Assembly: GCF_902859805.1 (NCBI RefSeq)
Contig: NZ_CADIKC010000003.1
Coordinates: 186,001 to 250,000 of the forward strand
Source of the DNA: Paraburkholderia sediminicola
GTDB lineage: Bacteria > Pseudomonadota > Gammaproteobacteria > Burkholderiales > Burkholderiaceae
Direction: 5' to 3'
Length of the DNA: 64,000 bases
Shown: positions 43,286-53,827 of the stretch, piece after piece
Position numbering within the stretch: position 1 is the first letter of the stretch
Layout: the number at the start of each line of letters is the position of its first letter
Position numbers and translations under genes: made by a program
The notes under the pieces: generated by a model
Told to the model about the DNA's origin: nothing
The model's database searches: none
The model's input: the letters and a program-made list of their open reading frames with translations, nothing else

Positions 43286-44305
43286 TTAAGGAGTGGAGGC
43301 CGGGCGTCCGAGTTGGAACGCGTCGGCGAGAAGTTCATAGGAGCGTAGCCGGGCGCGATAGCTACCCGCAACGGTGAGCACGATCAATTCGTCAGCCTGG
43401 AACTGCTCCTGCAAAGCATGCAGCCGTTCAGTGACGGTTTCCGGCGTGCCGATGATGCTGCGCGGCTTTTCGCGGTCGATCACCAGCCGCTCGCGTTCGC
43501 CGTACTCCTGCGCGATGCCTTGTTCGATCGTTGGGATCGGTTCGTTCAGGCCATAGGCCATTTGCACACGACGCAGGTCGACAGCCTTTTCCAGATCGGC
43601 GGCTTCCTGTTCAGTGTCCGCGCAAATTACGAAGACGGCGGCGGCGAGATACGGCTGCTGCGTTTCCAGGCTGGCTTTGAAGCGCTCACGATAGGCAAGC
43701 GCCACCTGGTGCCCGAAATGCGCATTGATGAAATGCGCGAACGCGAAGCGGATACCGAGTTGTGCCGCCAGCAGGCCACCGAATTCGCTCGAGCCGAGCA
43801 TCCACAGTTGCGGGCGTGTCGCGATCTGCGGCTGCAGCAGCACGCCGTGCGCAATGTGATCGTCGGGCAACGTGCCGTGCATCAGGCCGACCAGATCGGC
43901 AACCTGCTGCGGGAAAATGTCACCGCGGTTGTAGGCGCCGGCTGCGACCGCCTGCGCCGTTTGCATGTCGCCGCCCGGCGCGCGGCCTACGCCGAGGTCG
44001 ATCCGATTCGGGAATAGCGCCTCGAGCATCATGAACTGCTCGGCGACCTTGAACGGGCTGTAGTACGGCAGCATCACGCCGCCGGAGCCCAGACGAATGC
44101 GTTGGGTGACACTGCCGAGGCGCGCCAGCATCACCTCGGGGCACGGGTTCGATACGCCACGCAAGCCGTGATGCTCGGCGCACCAGTAGCGCGTGTAGCC
44201 GAGATCGTCAGCCAGTTGCGCGAGTTCGACGGTGGCGGCAATTGCGTCCGCCACCGAGTGCCCGCCGATCACGGGCGTTTGATCGAGCACGGAAAGTAGC
44301 GTCAT
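43286..44305 (-). CDS. LLM-class flavin-dependent oxidoreductase (luciferase-like)
   Basis: 339 residues, a bacterial-luciferase-type TIM barrel that uses reduced flavin; MsnO8-type family. Features include [55 protein letters not shown] and [20 protein letters not shown]. Substrate unknown. I start at the ATG at 44305, where [12 protein letters not shown] is the usual N-terminus; GGAG lies 10 bases upstream. It sits between coaBC and dut, an insertion in an otherwise standard operon. Confidence 0.9.
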   Translation of the reverse strand: MTLLSVLDQTPVIGGHSVADAIAATVELAQLADDLGYTRYWCAEHHGLRGVSNPCPEVMLARLGSVTQRIRLGSGGVMLPYYSPFKVAEQFMMLEALFPNRIDLGVGRAPGGDMQTAQAVAAGAYNRGDIFPQQVADLVGLMHGTLPDDHIAHGVLLQPQIATRPQLWMLGSSEFGGLLAAQLGIRFAFAHFINAHFGHQVALAYRERFKASLETQQPYLAAAVFVICADTEQEAADLEKAVDLRRVQMAYGLNEPIPTIEQGIAQEYGERERLVIDREKPRSIIGTPETVTERLHALQEQFQADELIVLTVAGSYRARLRSYELLADAFQLGRPASTP

Positions 44306-44380
44306 GTCAGTACTGCTCCAGATAATTCGGTGCGCCAAAGGCGCTCGCGGCGAACGCAGCTTGCGCCGCCGCGCATAGCT

Positions 44381-45595
44381 TTAGCGGATCAGACTTGGGT
44401 CGGGCAGACGTCTGGCAATTTCCACGATCAAGGCGCGCGCGAGCGTCTGCTTGTCGGCACGCGGCAGTTTGGTTGCACCGCCTGCTTCGAACAGGATGAC
44501 CTCGTTGTCGTCGAGTCCGAAAGTGAGTGGGCCGAGATTGCCGATCAGAAGCGGCACGTTCTTGCGCGCGCGCTTTTCCTCACCATGCACTTCGAGGTCG
44601 CCGCTTTCCGCTGCGAAACCGACTGCGAAAGGTGGATGCGGCAGCCTGGCGACCGAGGCCAGAATGTCCGGATTCTCGACGAACGTGAAGGTGGGCAAGG
44701 TGCGCTCGGCGGTCTTCTTGATCTTGTGCTCGCTGGCGTGATCGACGCGCCAGTCGGCTACCGCGGCCACGCCGATGAAGATGTCGGCGTCCGCGACCGA
44801 GTGCATCACCGCGTCATGCATTTGTTGCGCCGTTTGCACGTCTTGGCGGAATACGCCCCACGGTGTTTCCAGCGCGACCGGACCGGCGATCAGATGTACC
44901 TCGGCGCCGGCTTGTTGCGCGGCACGCGCCAGCGCAAAACCCATCTTGCCGCTCGAACGATTGGTGATGCCGCGCACTGGATCGAGCGGCTCGAAGGTCG
45001 GCCCGGCGGTAAGCAATACACGACGGCCGGACAGGATCTTCGGTGAGAAGAATGACGCGATCGCTTCGTAAGTCGCTGCCGCTTCGAGCATGCGACCGTC
45101 GCCGACTTCGCCGCACGCTTGCGGACCCGAATCGGGGCCGAGCACTTCGATGCCGTCCGCGCGCAGCTGCGTGACGTTGCGTTGGGTAGCCGGGTTTTGC
45201 CACATCTGCCGGTTCATCGCCGGCACGACTAGCAGCGGACAATCGCGCGCGACACAGAGTGTGGAGAGCAGATCGTCGGCCATGCCGTGCGCGAGTTTGG
45301 CGAGGAAATCGGTGGAGGCGGGCGCGATGACGATCGCGTCGGCTTCACGCGAGAGATCGATGTGCGCCATGTTGTTCGGCACGCGAGCGTCCCACTGGCT
45401 CGTGTAGACCGGTCGGCCGGACAGCGCCTGCATCGTGACGGGGGTGATGAACTGCGTGGCCGCTTCGGTCATGACGACCTGCACGGTCGCGCCGGCCTTG
45501 GTCAACAGACGCGTGAGTTCGGCGATCTTGTAGCAGGCGATGCCGCCCGTCATGCCGAGGACGAGGTGTTTTCCTGCGAGTTCTGCGGTTGCCAA
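44381..45595 (-). CDS. coaBC: Bifunctional phosphopantothenoylcysteine decarboxylase/synthetase
   Basis: 404 residues, two steps of coenzyme A synthesis. N-terminal flavin-dependent decarboxylase (CoaC: GMTGGIACYK, SREADAIVIAPASTDFLAKLAHG, VVPAMNRQMW). C-terminal synthetase (CoaB: LLTAGPTFEPLDPVRGITNRSSGKMGFALA, KIKKTAER, ADKQTLA). The start is a TTG at 45595 with GGAGG 6 bases before it, giving MATAELAGKHLVLG; the GTG further up (45634) has no such site. Downstream of lspA by 63 bases. Confidence 0.95.
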   Translation of the reverse strand: MATAELAGKHLVLGMTGGIACYKIAELTRLLTKAGATVQVVMTEAATQFITPVTMQALSGRPVYTSQWDARVPNNMAHIDLSREADAIVIAPASTDFLAKLAHGMADDLLSTLCVARDCPLLVVPAMNRQMWQNPATQRNVTQLRADGIEVLGPDSGPQACGEVGDGRMLEAAATYEAIASFFSPKILSGRRVLLTAGPTFEPLDPVRGITNRSSGKMGFALARAAQQAGAEVHLIAGPVALETPWGVFRQDVQTAQQMHDAVMHSVADADIFIGVAAVADWRVDHASEHKIKKTAERTLPTFTFVENPDILASVARLPHPPFAVGFAAESGDLEVHGEEKRARKNVPLLIGNLGPLTFGLDDNEVILFEAGGATKLPRADKQTLARALIVEIARRLPDPSLIR

Positions 45596-45658
45596 CGAAA
45601 GCCTCCGACAAAGCGTGGTGGCCGGTGGTGGCACAGTCCACCGCCACCGGCCTTCAAA

Positions 45659-46165
45659 CTACCGCGAGCCGCGCACGCGCCGCAACTCGTCGAGTACGAG
45701 CAGGATCGCGCCGATCGTGATCGCGCTGTCGGCGAGGTTGAACGCCGGCCAATGCCACGTGCGTACGTGAAAATCGAGAAAATCGATCACATGGCCGTAC
45801 GCCAGCCGGTCGATCACATTGCCGAGCGCACCGCCCAGAATCAGCGCGAGCGCGGTGCAGAACATTTTCTGCCCGCCGTGGCGCTTGAGCAGATAGCAGA
45901 TCACCAGCGCCGCGACCACGCCGAGTGCGGTGAACGCCCAACGCTGCCAGCCGCCCGCCATCGCGAGGAAGCTGAAGGCGGCGCCACGGTTGTACACGAG
46001 GATCAGGTTGAAAAACGGCGTGACCTCATGCGGAACACCGTAGGCGAACACCTTCTGGATCGCGATCTTGGTGAGCTGATCGAACAGGATCACGATCAGC
46101 GCGACACCGAGCCACGGCGCCAGCGAACCACCGGCAGCTGACGATTTCGACATGGTTTTCGCCAT
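45659..46165 (-). CDS. lspA: Lipoprotein signal peptidase (signal peptidase II)
   Basis: 168 residues, four membrane segments, cleaves prolipoprotein signals at the inner membrane. The catalytic Asp pair is visible in [20 protein letters not shown] and [11 protein letters not shown]. It shares one base with the ileS stop (TAATG), so it is translationally coupled. It would process the lipoproteins in this window. Confidence 0.96.
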   Translation of the reverse strand: MAKTMSKSSAAGGSLAPWLGVALIVILFDQLTKIAIQKVFAYGVPHEVTPFFNLILVYNRGAAFSFLAMAGGWQRWAFTALGVVAALVICYLLKRHGGQKMFCTALALILGGALGNVIDRLAYGHVIDFLDFHVRTWHWPAFNLADSAITIGAILLVLDELRRVRGSR

Positions 46166-49002
46166 TATGCCGCGCTCCTCGCTTCACCGTTGCCGAACAG
46201 ATTGCTGAAGCAGCGGCCGCACAGGGTGGGGTGCTCGGCGTTGGCGCCGACGTCCGCGCGGTAGTGCCAGCAGCGTTCGCACTTCAGATACTTCGAGGCG
46301 ATCACTTCGACGCTTTCGTCCGCTTCGCTGTCGACCTTCACGACGGTCGCCGCCGACGTGATCAGCACGAACTTCAGGTCGTCGCCGAGGCTCGTGAGCG
46401 CGTCGTAACGCGCGCCGCTCGCGCGGATTTCAACTTCCGCCTGCAGCGACGAACCGATCAGGTTCGCAACGCGTGCTTCCTCGAGCGCCTTGGTCACGTC
46501 GCTACGCGCGGAGCGCAGGAGCGTCCATTTGTCGAGCAGCTCGCCGGCTTGCGGCACTGCCGGGAACGCGTGATACGTCTCGGTGAAGATCGTTTCGCTG
46601 TTCGGCGAGAAGATCTTCCACGCTTCTTCGGCTGTGAACGACAGGAACGGCGCCATCAGGCGCAGCAGACCGTGGGCGATGTGATACAGCGCGGTCTGAG
46701 CCGAACGGCGGGCGACGGAATCAGCGGCCGTGGTGTACAGACGGTCTTTCAGCACGTCCAGATAGAAGCCGCCCAGGTCTTCCGAGCAGAACGTCTGCAG
46801 CTTCGCGACCACCGGATGGAACTCGTACTTGTCGTAGTGGGAGAGGATGTCGTTCTGCAGATTCGCCGACAGAGCCACCGCGTAACGATCAATCTCGAGC
46901 CAGTCTTCGACCGGACGCGCGTGTTGCGCGAAGTCGAAGTCCGACAGGTTGGCGAGTAGGAAGCGCAGCGTGTTGCGGATACGGCGATAGCCTTCCGTGA
47001 CGCGCTTCAGGATTTCCTCGGAGATCGCCAGCTCGCCCGAGTAATCGGTCGAGGCGATCCACAAACGGATGATTTCCGCGCCGAGGCGGTTCGCCACTTC
47101 ATGCGGGTCGATACCGTTGCCGAGCGACTTGCTCATCTTGCGGCCTTCGCCGTCGACCGTGAAGCCGTGCGTGAGCAGCGCGTTGTACGGCGGGCGGCCG
47201 TCGAGCATCGAAGCGGTCAGCAGCGACGAGTGGAACCAGCCGCGGTGCTGGTCCGAGCCTTCCAGATACAGGTCAGCCGGGAATTGGAGTTCGTCTTTGT
47301 GCGAGCCGCGCAGCACGTGCCAGTGCGTGGTGCCCGAATCGAACCATACGTCGAGCGTATCGCGGTTCTTTTCGTACATGTTGGCGTCGTCGCCGAGCAG
47401 TTCGCGCGGGTCGAGCGTTTGCCACGCTTCGATGCCGGCTTTCTCGACGCGTTGCGCGACTTCTTCGAGCAATTCCGGCGTGCGCGGATGCAGCTCGCCG
47501 GTTTCCTTGTGGACGAAGAACGCCATCGGCACGCCCCATTGGCGCTGACGCGACAGCGTCCAGTCCGGGCGATTCGCGATCATGCTGAACAGGCGCTGCT
47601 TGCCCCACGACGGATAGAAGGCGGTGTTCTCGATGCCTTCGAGCGCGGTTTCGCGCAACGTCTTGTCGGTGTCGTTCGGCTTCACGTCCATGCCGGCGAA
47701 CCATTGCGAGGTCGCACGGTAGATGATCGGCGTCTTGTGGCGCCAGCAGTGCATGTAGCTGTGCGTGTACTTCTCGGTGCGCAGCAGCGAGCCGGCTGCC
47801 TGCAGGGCTTCGACGATCTGCGGATTGGCCGCCCAGATCGACAGGCCGCCGAACAGCGCGAGCGATTCGATATAACGGCCGTCGCCCATCACCGGGTTGA
47901 TGATGTCCGAATCGGCCATGCCGTGCGCCTTGCAGGACACGAAGTCTTCCACGCCGTATGCCGGCGACGAGTGCACCACACCCGTACCGGATTCAGTCGT
48001 CACGTAGTCGCCGAGATAAACCGGCGCCGTGCGCTTGTAGCTCGGATGAGCGGATGCGAGCGGATGATTGAAGCGCAGGTTGACGAGTTTCGCGCCCGGC
48101 GTGGTGGCGACAATCGTGCCTTCGAGGCCGTATTGCTTCAGGCAGGCTTCAACGCGTTCTTCCGCGAGGATCAGCAAGCCGCGCGGCGTATCGACCAGCG
48201 CGTAGACGATTTCCGGATGCAGGTTCAGCGCCTGGTTGGCGGGGATGGTCCACGGCGTGGTGGTCCAGATCACGATGCCGCCTTCGTTGCGCGGCAGCGC
48301 ATTCAGGCCGAACGCCTGCGCGGTTTTTTCCGGCTCGGCGAAGCTGAACAGCACGTCGATAGTCGGATCGGTCTTGTCCTTGTATTCGACTTCCGCTTCG
48401 GCCAATGCCGAACCGCAGTCGAAACACCAGTTGACCGGCTTCAGGCCGCGGAACACATAGCCCTTTTCGAGGATCTTCGCGAGCGCGCGGATTTCGCCCG
48501 CCTCGTTCGTGAAGTTCATCGTCTTGTACGGGTTGTCCCAGTCGCCGAGCACGCCCAGACGGCGGAAGCCGACCTTCTGCTTCTCGATCTGTTCGGTCGC
48601 GTAGGCGCGCGCCTTCTGCATGACTTCAGCGGCCGGCAGCGATTTGCCGAACTGCTTTTCGATCTGGATTTCGATCGGCATGCCGTGGCAATCCCAGCCC
48701 GGCACGTAGGCCGCGTCGAAGCCCGCCAGGTTGCGCGCCTTGACGACCATGTCCTTGAGGATCTTGTTCACCGCGTGGCCGAGGTGGATGTCGCCGTTCG
48801 CATACGGCGGGCCGTCGTGCAGGATGAACTTCTTACGGCCTTTGCTGGCCGCGCGGATCGTCTCGTAGACCTTGCGTTCCTGCCATTCCTTGACCCATTG
48901 CGGCTCGCGCTTGGGCAGGTCGCCACGCATCGGGAACGGCGTGTCGAGCAGGTTGACCGGATAGCGTGACTGCGGTTTCGAATCGGCTTTCTTATTGCTC
49001 AT
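46165..49002 (-). CDS. ileS: Isoleucyl-tRNA synthetase
   Basis: 945 residues, class I synthetase. HIGH-type motif in [17 protein letters not shown] in [11 protein letters not shown], large CP1 editing domain between them. The C-terminal zinc finger ([25 protein letters not shown]) places it with the bacterial zinc-containing IleRS. I use the ATG at 49002 ([15 protein letters not shown]), not the longer open frame. It shares a base with lspA and belongs to the ribF-ileS-lspA operon. Confidence 0.97.
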   Translation of the reverse strand: MSNKKADSKPQSRYPVNLLDTPFPMRGDLPKREPQWVKEWQERKVYETIRAASKGRKKFILHDGPPYANGDIHLGHAVNKILKDMVVKARNLAGFDAAYVPGWDCHGMPIEIQIEKQFGKSLPAAEVMQKARAYATEQIEKQKVGFRRLGVLGDWDNPYKTMNFTNEAGEIRALAKILEKGYVFRGLKPVNWCFDCGSALAEAEVEYKDKTDPTIDVLFSFAEPEKTAQAFGLNALPRNEGGIVIWTTTPWTIPANQALNLHPEIVYALVDTPRGLLILAEERVEACLKQYGLEGTIVATTPGAKLVNLRFNHPLASAHPSYKRTAPVYLGDYVTTESGTGVVHSSPAYGVEDFVSCKAHGMADSDIINPVMGDGRYIESLALFGGLSIWAANPQIVEALQAAGSLLRTEKYTHSYMHCWRHKTPIIYRATSQWFAGMDVKPNDTDKTLRETALEGIENTAFYPSWGKQRLFSMIANRPDWTLSRQRQWGVPMAFFVHKETGELHPRTPELLEEVAQRVEKAGIEAWQTLDPRELLGDDANMYEKNRDTLDVWFDSGTTHWHVLRGSHKDELQFPADLYLEGSDQHRGWFHSSLLTASMLDGRPPYNALLTHGFTVDGEGRKMSKSLGNGIDPHEVANRLGAEIIRLWIASTDYSGELAISEEILKRVTEGYRRIRNTLRFLLANLSDFDFAQHARPVEDWLEIDRYAVALSANLQNDILSHYDKYEFHPVVAKLQTFCSEDLGGFYLDVLKDRLYTTAADSVARRSAQTALYHIAHGLLRLMAPFLSFTAEEAWKIFSPNSETIFTETYHAFPAVPQAGELLDKWTLLRSARSDVTKALEEARVANLIGSSLQAEVEIRASGARYDALTSLGDDLKFVLITSAATVVKVDSEADESVEVIASKYLKCERCWHYRADVGANAEHPTLCGRCFSNLFGNGEARSAA

Positions 49003-49171
49003 GATGAGGTCGCGGTGAATTCTTTCTAAGCGCAGCGAGGCTGCGGTATGCGCATGAAGCGCAGGGCGTTGGGCGCGCCCGGCAGGCATGTCGCGTAATC
49101 CACGGACGCCCTTCGATGCGCGCAGCAGTGGGTACATGCAGCACTTGGGGCGCTCGCATGTACCGCGGCGG

Positions 49172-50167
49172 TTATCTAATTCGGTCGGTGGCCGAGGTGG
49201 CGAAACCGGTGGAGCGGCTGCCCGGCGTGCCGGCGCCGACAGCCGCGAACCACGCGCGCGCATTGGCGACGTCGCGCGCGATGGCGGCGGTCAGCGTTTC
49301 GAGGTCGACGTATTTTTCCTCGTCGCGCAGCTTTTTCAGGAATTCGACGCGCACGAGCTTGCCGTACGCGTCGCCGTGCCAGTCGAGCAGATGCACTTCG
49401 AGCAGTACGCGGCCGGAATCGTCGACGGTGGGGCGCAGGCCGAGGCTGGCGACACCCGGCAACGGCTCGTCCGCCACGCCATGCACGCGCACTACAAAAA
49501 TGCCGGCCAGTGCCGGGCGCTTGTGCGCGATCGGCAGATTGAGCGTGGGGAAGCCGAGGTCGCGGCCGAGCTTCATGCCATGCACGACGTGGCCGCTGAT
49601 CAGGTAATCGCGGCCCAGCGCGGCACGCGCGGAGTCGAGATCGCCTGCCACCAGCGCCGCGCGTACGCCCGAGCTGGAAATGCGCGCGCCGGACGGATCC
49701 GCCACCGTTGCCATCTGCTCGACTTCGAAACCGTGTTGTTGACCCGCGGCCTTGAGCGAGGCGAAATCGCCCGCGCGCTTCGCGCCGTAGCGGAAGTCGT
49801 CGCCGATCATCACCCAACGGGCATGCAGGCCGTTGACGATGATCCGTTCGACAAACGCATCCGGCGACTGGCTCGCGAAGGTGTGGTTGAAATGCTCGAC
49901 CACGACCCGGTCGACGCCGTTGGTGCGCAGCGCTTCGAGTTTGTCGCGCAGCATGGCGATTCGCGGCGGCGCGCCAGCGGGGTTGAAGAATTCGCGCGGG
50001 TGCGGCTCGAAGGTCATCACGCAGACGGGCAGGCCGCGTGCATCGGCTGCGGCCCGGACGTGGGCGAGCAAAGCCTGATGGCCGCGGTGGACACCGTCGA
50101 AGTTGCCGATGGTCAGTGCGCAGGGCGCACGGCTTTCGGCATTGGGAAGACCGCGGAAGACTCTCAC
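49172..50167 (-). CDS. ribF: Bifunctional riboflavin kinase/FAD synthetase
   Basis: 331 residues. It makes FMN then FAD from riboflavin. The N-terminal nucleotidyltransferase has [14 protein letters not shown] and ISSSGVR. The C-terminal kinase has [20 protein letters not shown] and [21 protein letters not shown] sequence. The first codon is a GTG at 50167 with a poor ribosome binding site, so the start is less sure. It leads the minus-strand operon and is divergent from purN. Confidence 0.95.
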   Translation of the reverse strand: MRVFRGLPNAESRAPCALTIGNFDGVHRGHQALLAHVRAAADARGLPVCVMTFEPHPREFFNPAGAPPRIAMLRDKLEALRTNGVDRVVVEHFNHTFASQSPDAFVERIIVNGLHARWVMIGDDFRYGAKRAGDFASLKAAGQQHGFEVEQMATVADPSGARISSSGVRAALVAGDLDSARAALGRDYLISGHVVHGMKLGRDLGFPTLNLPIAHKRPALAGIFVVRVHGVADEPLPGVASLGLRPTVDDSGRVLLEVHLLDWHGDAYGKLVRVEFLKKLRDEEKYVDLETLTAAIARDVANARAWFAAVGAGTPGSRSTGFATSATDRIR

Positions 50168-50285
50168 GATAGCGGGTTTGAGGTAGGGCGGCCGATATGC
50201 CGCAAAACAAACGATTATAAACGCTCAGCGCACGAGACGGCGGCGCGTCGCCGTTTCAGTGTCCCCCGAATGATAAAATCCGCGG

Positions 50286-50939
50286 ATGAAAAAACTCGTC
50301 ATCCTGATTTCCGGACGGGGAAGCAACATGGAAGCTATCATTCGCGCCTGCGCGGACGAAGGCTGGGCGGCGCAAGTCGCCGCTGTGATTGCCAACCGTC
50401 CTGACGCCGCGGGCCTTGCGTTCGCAGCGTCGCACGGCATTGCCACGGCGGTGGTCGACCACCGCCAGTTTCCCGATCGCGACAGCTTCGACGCCGCGCT
50501 GGCGCAAGAAATCGACAGCTTCGCACCTGATCTCGTCGTGCTCGCCGGCTTCATGCGGGTGCTCACGGCCGGTTTCGTCGACCATTACGCTGGACGCATG
50601 CTGAACGTGCATCCGTCGTTGCTGCCGAGCTTTCCGGGCCTGAAAACCCATCAACAGGCACTTGACGCCGGCGTGCGGCTGCACGGCGCGTCGGTGCATT
50701 TTGTCACGTCGCAGCTGGATCACGGGCCGATCGTCGCGCAGGCGGCCGTCCCCGTTGAGGCTGGCGACACCCCTGCCACGCTCGCCGAACGCGTGCTGGC
50801 AACCGAACACATTATCTATCCACGCGCGGTGCGCTGGTTCGTCGAAGGGCGTCTTGCTCTCGACGGCTTGCGTGTCACGCTTACGCCGCCGGAGCCGCAA
50901 TGGCTCTTTGCCGGTCACACCGCCGGAGAGGGCGCATGA
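50286..50939 (+). CDS. purN: Phosphoribosylglycinamide formyltransferase
   Basis: 217 residues, third step of purine synthesis using 10-formyl-tetrahydrofolate. The GAR site (SGRGSNMEAII) and the catalytic triad area (NVHPSLLPSFPGLKTHQQAL, HFVTSQLDHGPIV) are intact. GATAAAATC just upstream is a likely -10 and implies a very short leader. It overlaps the methyltransferase by 4 bases. Confidence 0.96.
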   Translation: MKKLVILISGRGSNMEAIIRACADEGWAAQVAAVIANRPDAAGLAFAASHGIATAVVDHRQFPDRDSFDAALAQEIDSFAPDLVVLAGFMRVLTAGFVDHYAGRMLNVHPSLLPSFPGLKTHQQALDAGVRLHGASVHFVTSQLDHGPIVAQAAVPVEAGDTPATLAERVLATEHIIYPRAVRWFVEGRLALDGLRVTLTPPEPQWLFAGHTAGEGA

Positions 50940-52195
50940 GATTACATGGTTTTTTGATTGGACAAACCGAGACTTTGCTGGCTGAAGTCCTGAAGCTGAA
51001 CGGCCCGGCCGACGCCACGACGAGCCGCTTTTTCCGCGCGCATCCGAAGCTCGGGCACGGCGAGCGCGGCGTGATCGCCGAGGCGGTCTTCGCCGTGCTG
51101 CGCCGCCGGATGGAATTCGCCCATCTGGCCGAAGGCGGCGCGGGCAGCCCGGCGCGCCGCATGGCCTTGCTGGGACTGATGCAGACGGCCGGCCGCACGG
51201 CCCTCAAGCCGTTCTTGACCGACACCGAATCGCACTGGCTCGAACACGTCGCGAAGATCGACCCGGAAAGCCTGCCGCTGCGGATTCGCCTGAATCTGCC
51301 CGACTGGATCTATCAGGCGCTTTCCAAGCGCTTCGAACCTGCGGAGCTGGCGCAATTGGCCGCCGCGCTGAATTATCCGGCGCCGCTGGACCTGCGTGCG
51401 AACCCGATCAAGGCAAGCCGCGACGACGTGCTGAACGCGTTGTCGAAGGCCGGCATCGAAGGTGGCGCGACGCCTTTCGCACCGTTCGGCGTTCGGGTGG
51501 TCGGCAAGCCGCCGCTTACCAAGCTGGATGCGTTCCAGCACGGCTGGGTCGAAGTCCAGGACGAGGGCAGCCAGTTGCTGTGTTCGCTGGTCGCGCCCAA
51601 GCGCGGCGAAATGATCGTGGACTTCTGCGCGGGCGCCGGCGGCAAGACGCTGGCACTGGGCGCGGCGATGCGGTCCACCGGACGTCTTTACGCCTTCGAC
51701 GTCTCCGAGCGGCGTCTGGCCAAGCTCAAACCGCGCCTCGCGCGCAGCGGGCTGTCGAACGTGAATCCGGTGCTGATCGACAGTGAACACGACGCCAAGA
51801 TCAAGCGTCTGGCCGGCAAGATCGACCGCGTGCTGGTCGACGCGCCGTGCAGCGGTCTGGGTACGCTGCGTCGTAACCCGGATCTGAAGTGGCGCCAGTC
51901 GCCGGAATCGGTCGCTGAACTGGCGCCGAAGCAGGCGTCGATTCTGGCCAGCGCCTCGCGTCTGGTGAAGAAGGGCGGCCGTCTCGTCTACGCAACCTGT
52001 TCGATTCTGGAAGCCGAAAACGAAGCCGTCGTGCAGCAATTCCTCGCCGACCACCCGGACTTCGCGTTGGTGCCGGCGCGCGACGTGCTCGCTGAGCAGC
52101 GCATCGAGCTGGAAATGGGTGATTACCTGTCGCTGTGGCCGCACCGCCACGCCACCGATGGCTTCTTCGCAGCCGTTCTGGAACGCCAGAGCTAA
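50936..52195 (+). CDS. RsmB-family RNA (cytosine-5) methyltransferase
   Basis: 419 residues, SAM-dependent m5C methyltransferase of the NOL1/NOP2/Sun family, probably acting on rRNA or tRNA. The SAM loop VDFCAGAGGKTLALG is followed by DAPCSGLGTLRRNPDLKW and YATCSILEAENE, which hold the two catalytic cysteines. The N-terminal 150 residues are a helical RNA-binding region without a standard NusB fold that I can be sure of. ATGA overlap with purN implies coupling. The exact target base is unknown. Confidence 0.9.
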   Translation: MRLHGFLIGQTETLLAEVLKLNGPADATTSRFFRAHPKLGHGERGVIAEAVFAVLRRRMEFAHLAEGGAGSPARRMALLGLMQTAGRTALKPFLTDTESHWLEHVAKIDPESLPLRIRLNLPDWIYQALSKRFEPAELAQLAAALNYPAPLDLRANPIKASRDDVLNALSKAGIEGGATPFAPFGVRVVGKPPLTKLDAFQHGWVEVQDEGSQLLCSLVAPKRGEMIVDFCAGAGGKTLALGAAMRSTGRLYAFDVSERRLAKLKPRLARSGLSNVNPVLIDSEHDAKIKRLAGKIDRVLVDAPCSGLGTLRRNPDLKWRQSPESVAELAPKQASILASASRLVKKGGRLVYATCSILEAENEAVVQQFLADHPDFALVPARDVLAEQRIELEMGDYLSLWPHRHATDGFFAAVLERQS

Positions 52196-52269
52196 ACGCA
52201 ACCGGCTATCTGCCGGCGCAACCGGGTTCCTATGCTGAACCCCGCTGCGCCGGCGATTTCGGCGACATC

Positions 52270-53625
52270 ATGCAAAACCGCATTTTTCCTCATATGTTCG
52301 GCGACCTCGCGCGCGACTTCGGCCAGCCGGTGATGCTGTGGCAGGTCGGCGTCCTGCTCGTGACGCTCGCCATTGCATGGCTGGTCGCGCGCCTGTTGCG
52401 ACGCACGCTCGACCTGCGGCGTCAGACGAGGTACCAGACCTTGCGGTTCGGTGCTGAAAGCCTGAACCGCGCGTTCTTCCCGCTGATCGGCGCGGCGCTC
52501 GTGTGGCTTGCGCAAGCGATCACCGGCCAGTTCATGCACACGGCGCTGCTCGATCTCGCGCTGGTGCCGCTGTTCGGTATCGGCCTCATTTACATCGTGT
52601 TTTTCTTCGCGCGGCGGGTTTTCAGTCAGGACGGCGCGAACCATCCGTGGTTGTTCCTCGTCGAGAAAATCGTTTCGCTGGTCGTCTGGATCGGCATGGT
52701 GCTCACCGTGATGGGCATCCAGGACGACGTGATTACCTGGATGGGAAGCGTGCGCTTCCGGGTCGCGAATGCGCATATGACGCTGCTTTCGCTTACCACG
52801 GGGCTGCTGTGGGTGTGCGTGACGATGATCGTCGCGATGTGGCTCGGCGCCACATTCGAAGATCGTCTGATGCGCTCCAAGACGCTCGATGCCAACTTAA
52901 AGGTGGTGGTGGCGCGAGTCGGGCGTGCTGCGTTCGTGCTGGCGGCCATCCTGATCAGCCTGTCGCTGGTCGGCATCGACATCACGGTGCTGGGCGTGTT
53001 CGGCGGCGCGCTGGGTGTCGGGCTCGGGTTCGGCTTGCAGAAGATCGCCAGCAACTACGTCTCGGGCTTCATCATCCTGATCGACCGCTCGCTGCGCATC
53101 GGCGACACCATCAATGTCAGCGGCTTGCAGGGCATGGTCACGCAGATCCGCACGCGTTATACGGTCGTGCGCGGCCTCGACGGCATCGAAACGCTGATTC
53201 CGAACGAAAAGCTGATTACGGACGTGGTGCAGAACCAGTCGTCCTATCTGACGCGCGGCTACGCCAAGGCGGCCGTGCAGGTGGCCTACTCCACCGACGT
53301 CGAGCGGGCGATGGCGTTGCTCGCCGACGCCGCACAGGGCGTCGCGCGGGTGCTGCAGGAGCCGGCGCCTACGCCTTATCTCGTCGGCTTCGGCCCCGAC
53401 GGCATCAATCTCGAACTAGGCTTCTGGATCGAAGACGCGGCGACCGGCACGTCAGGCGTGCGCTCGGCCGTGAATCGCAACATCTGGCGTCTGTTCTCCG
53501 AACACGACATCGCAATTCCTTTCGCGCAACGCGAAGTGCGAATCGTCGGCAATGTCAGCGACGCAATGCCGCAAGCGGTAACAATGACCGCCCCGGCGGC
53601 CAATCAGGCGGACAGCGCCCACTGA
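52270..53625 (+). CDS. MscS-type mechanosensitive channel
   Basis: 451 residues. About five membrane helices come first, then the MscS core: pore helix FGGALGVGLGFGLQKIASNYVSGFIILIDRSLRIGDTINVSG, a beta domain (MVTQIRTRYTVVRGLDGIETLIPNEKLITDVVQN) and an alpha/beta C-terminal domain. It would open under hypo-osmotic tension to release solutes. The ATG at 52270 is used because the longer frame upstream overlaps the methyltransferase in a different frame. An ATG at 52294 is possible. Confidence 0.93.
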   Translation: MQNRIFPHMFGDLARDFGQPVMLWQVGVLLVTLAIAWLVARLLRRTLDLRRQTRYQTLRFGAESLNRAFFPLIGAALVWLAQAITGQFMHTALLDLALVPLFGIGLIYIVFFFARRVFSQDGANHPWLFLVEKIVSLVVWIGMVLTVMGIQDDVITWMGSVRFRVANAHMTLLSLTTGLLWVCVTMIVAMWLGATFEDRLMRSKTLDANLKVVVARVGRAAFVLAAILISLSLVGIDITVLGVFGGALGVGLGFGLQKIASNYVSGFIILIDRSLRIGDTINVSGLQGMVTQIRTRYTVVRGLDGIETLIPNEKLITDVVQNQSSYLTRGYAKAAVQVAYSTDVERAMALLADAAQGVARVLQEPAPTPYLVGFGPDGINLELGFWIEDAATGTSGVRSAVNRNIWRLFSEHDIAIPFAQREVRIVGNVSDAMPQAVTMTAPAANQADSAH

Positions 53626-53827
53626 CGGGCACTTCGAACGCGGCAGAGGTCTAAAAAAGACCTCCGGCGCGTTCCATCTGGTTGATAGCGCACAAAAAAT
53701 CCCTATTTGTTACAAACACTTGGAACGCTTCAAGTAGAATATCGTCCAATCCCGCTGTATGCTTTCACTTTCTTGACACGCGCATTTCGCGTGTGTCTGG
53801 CGTCTCTTGTTCCACAGGTAAATTGCC

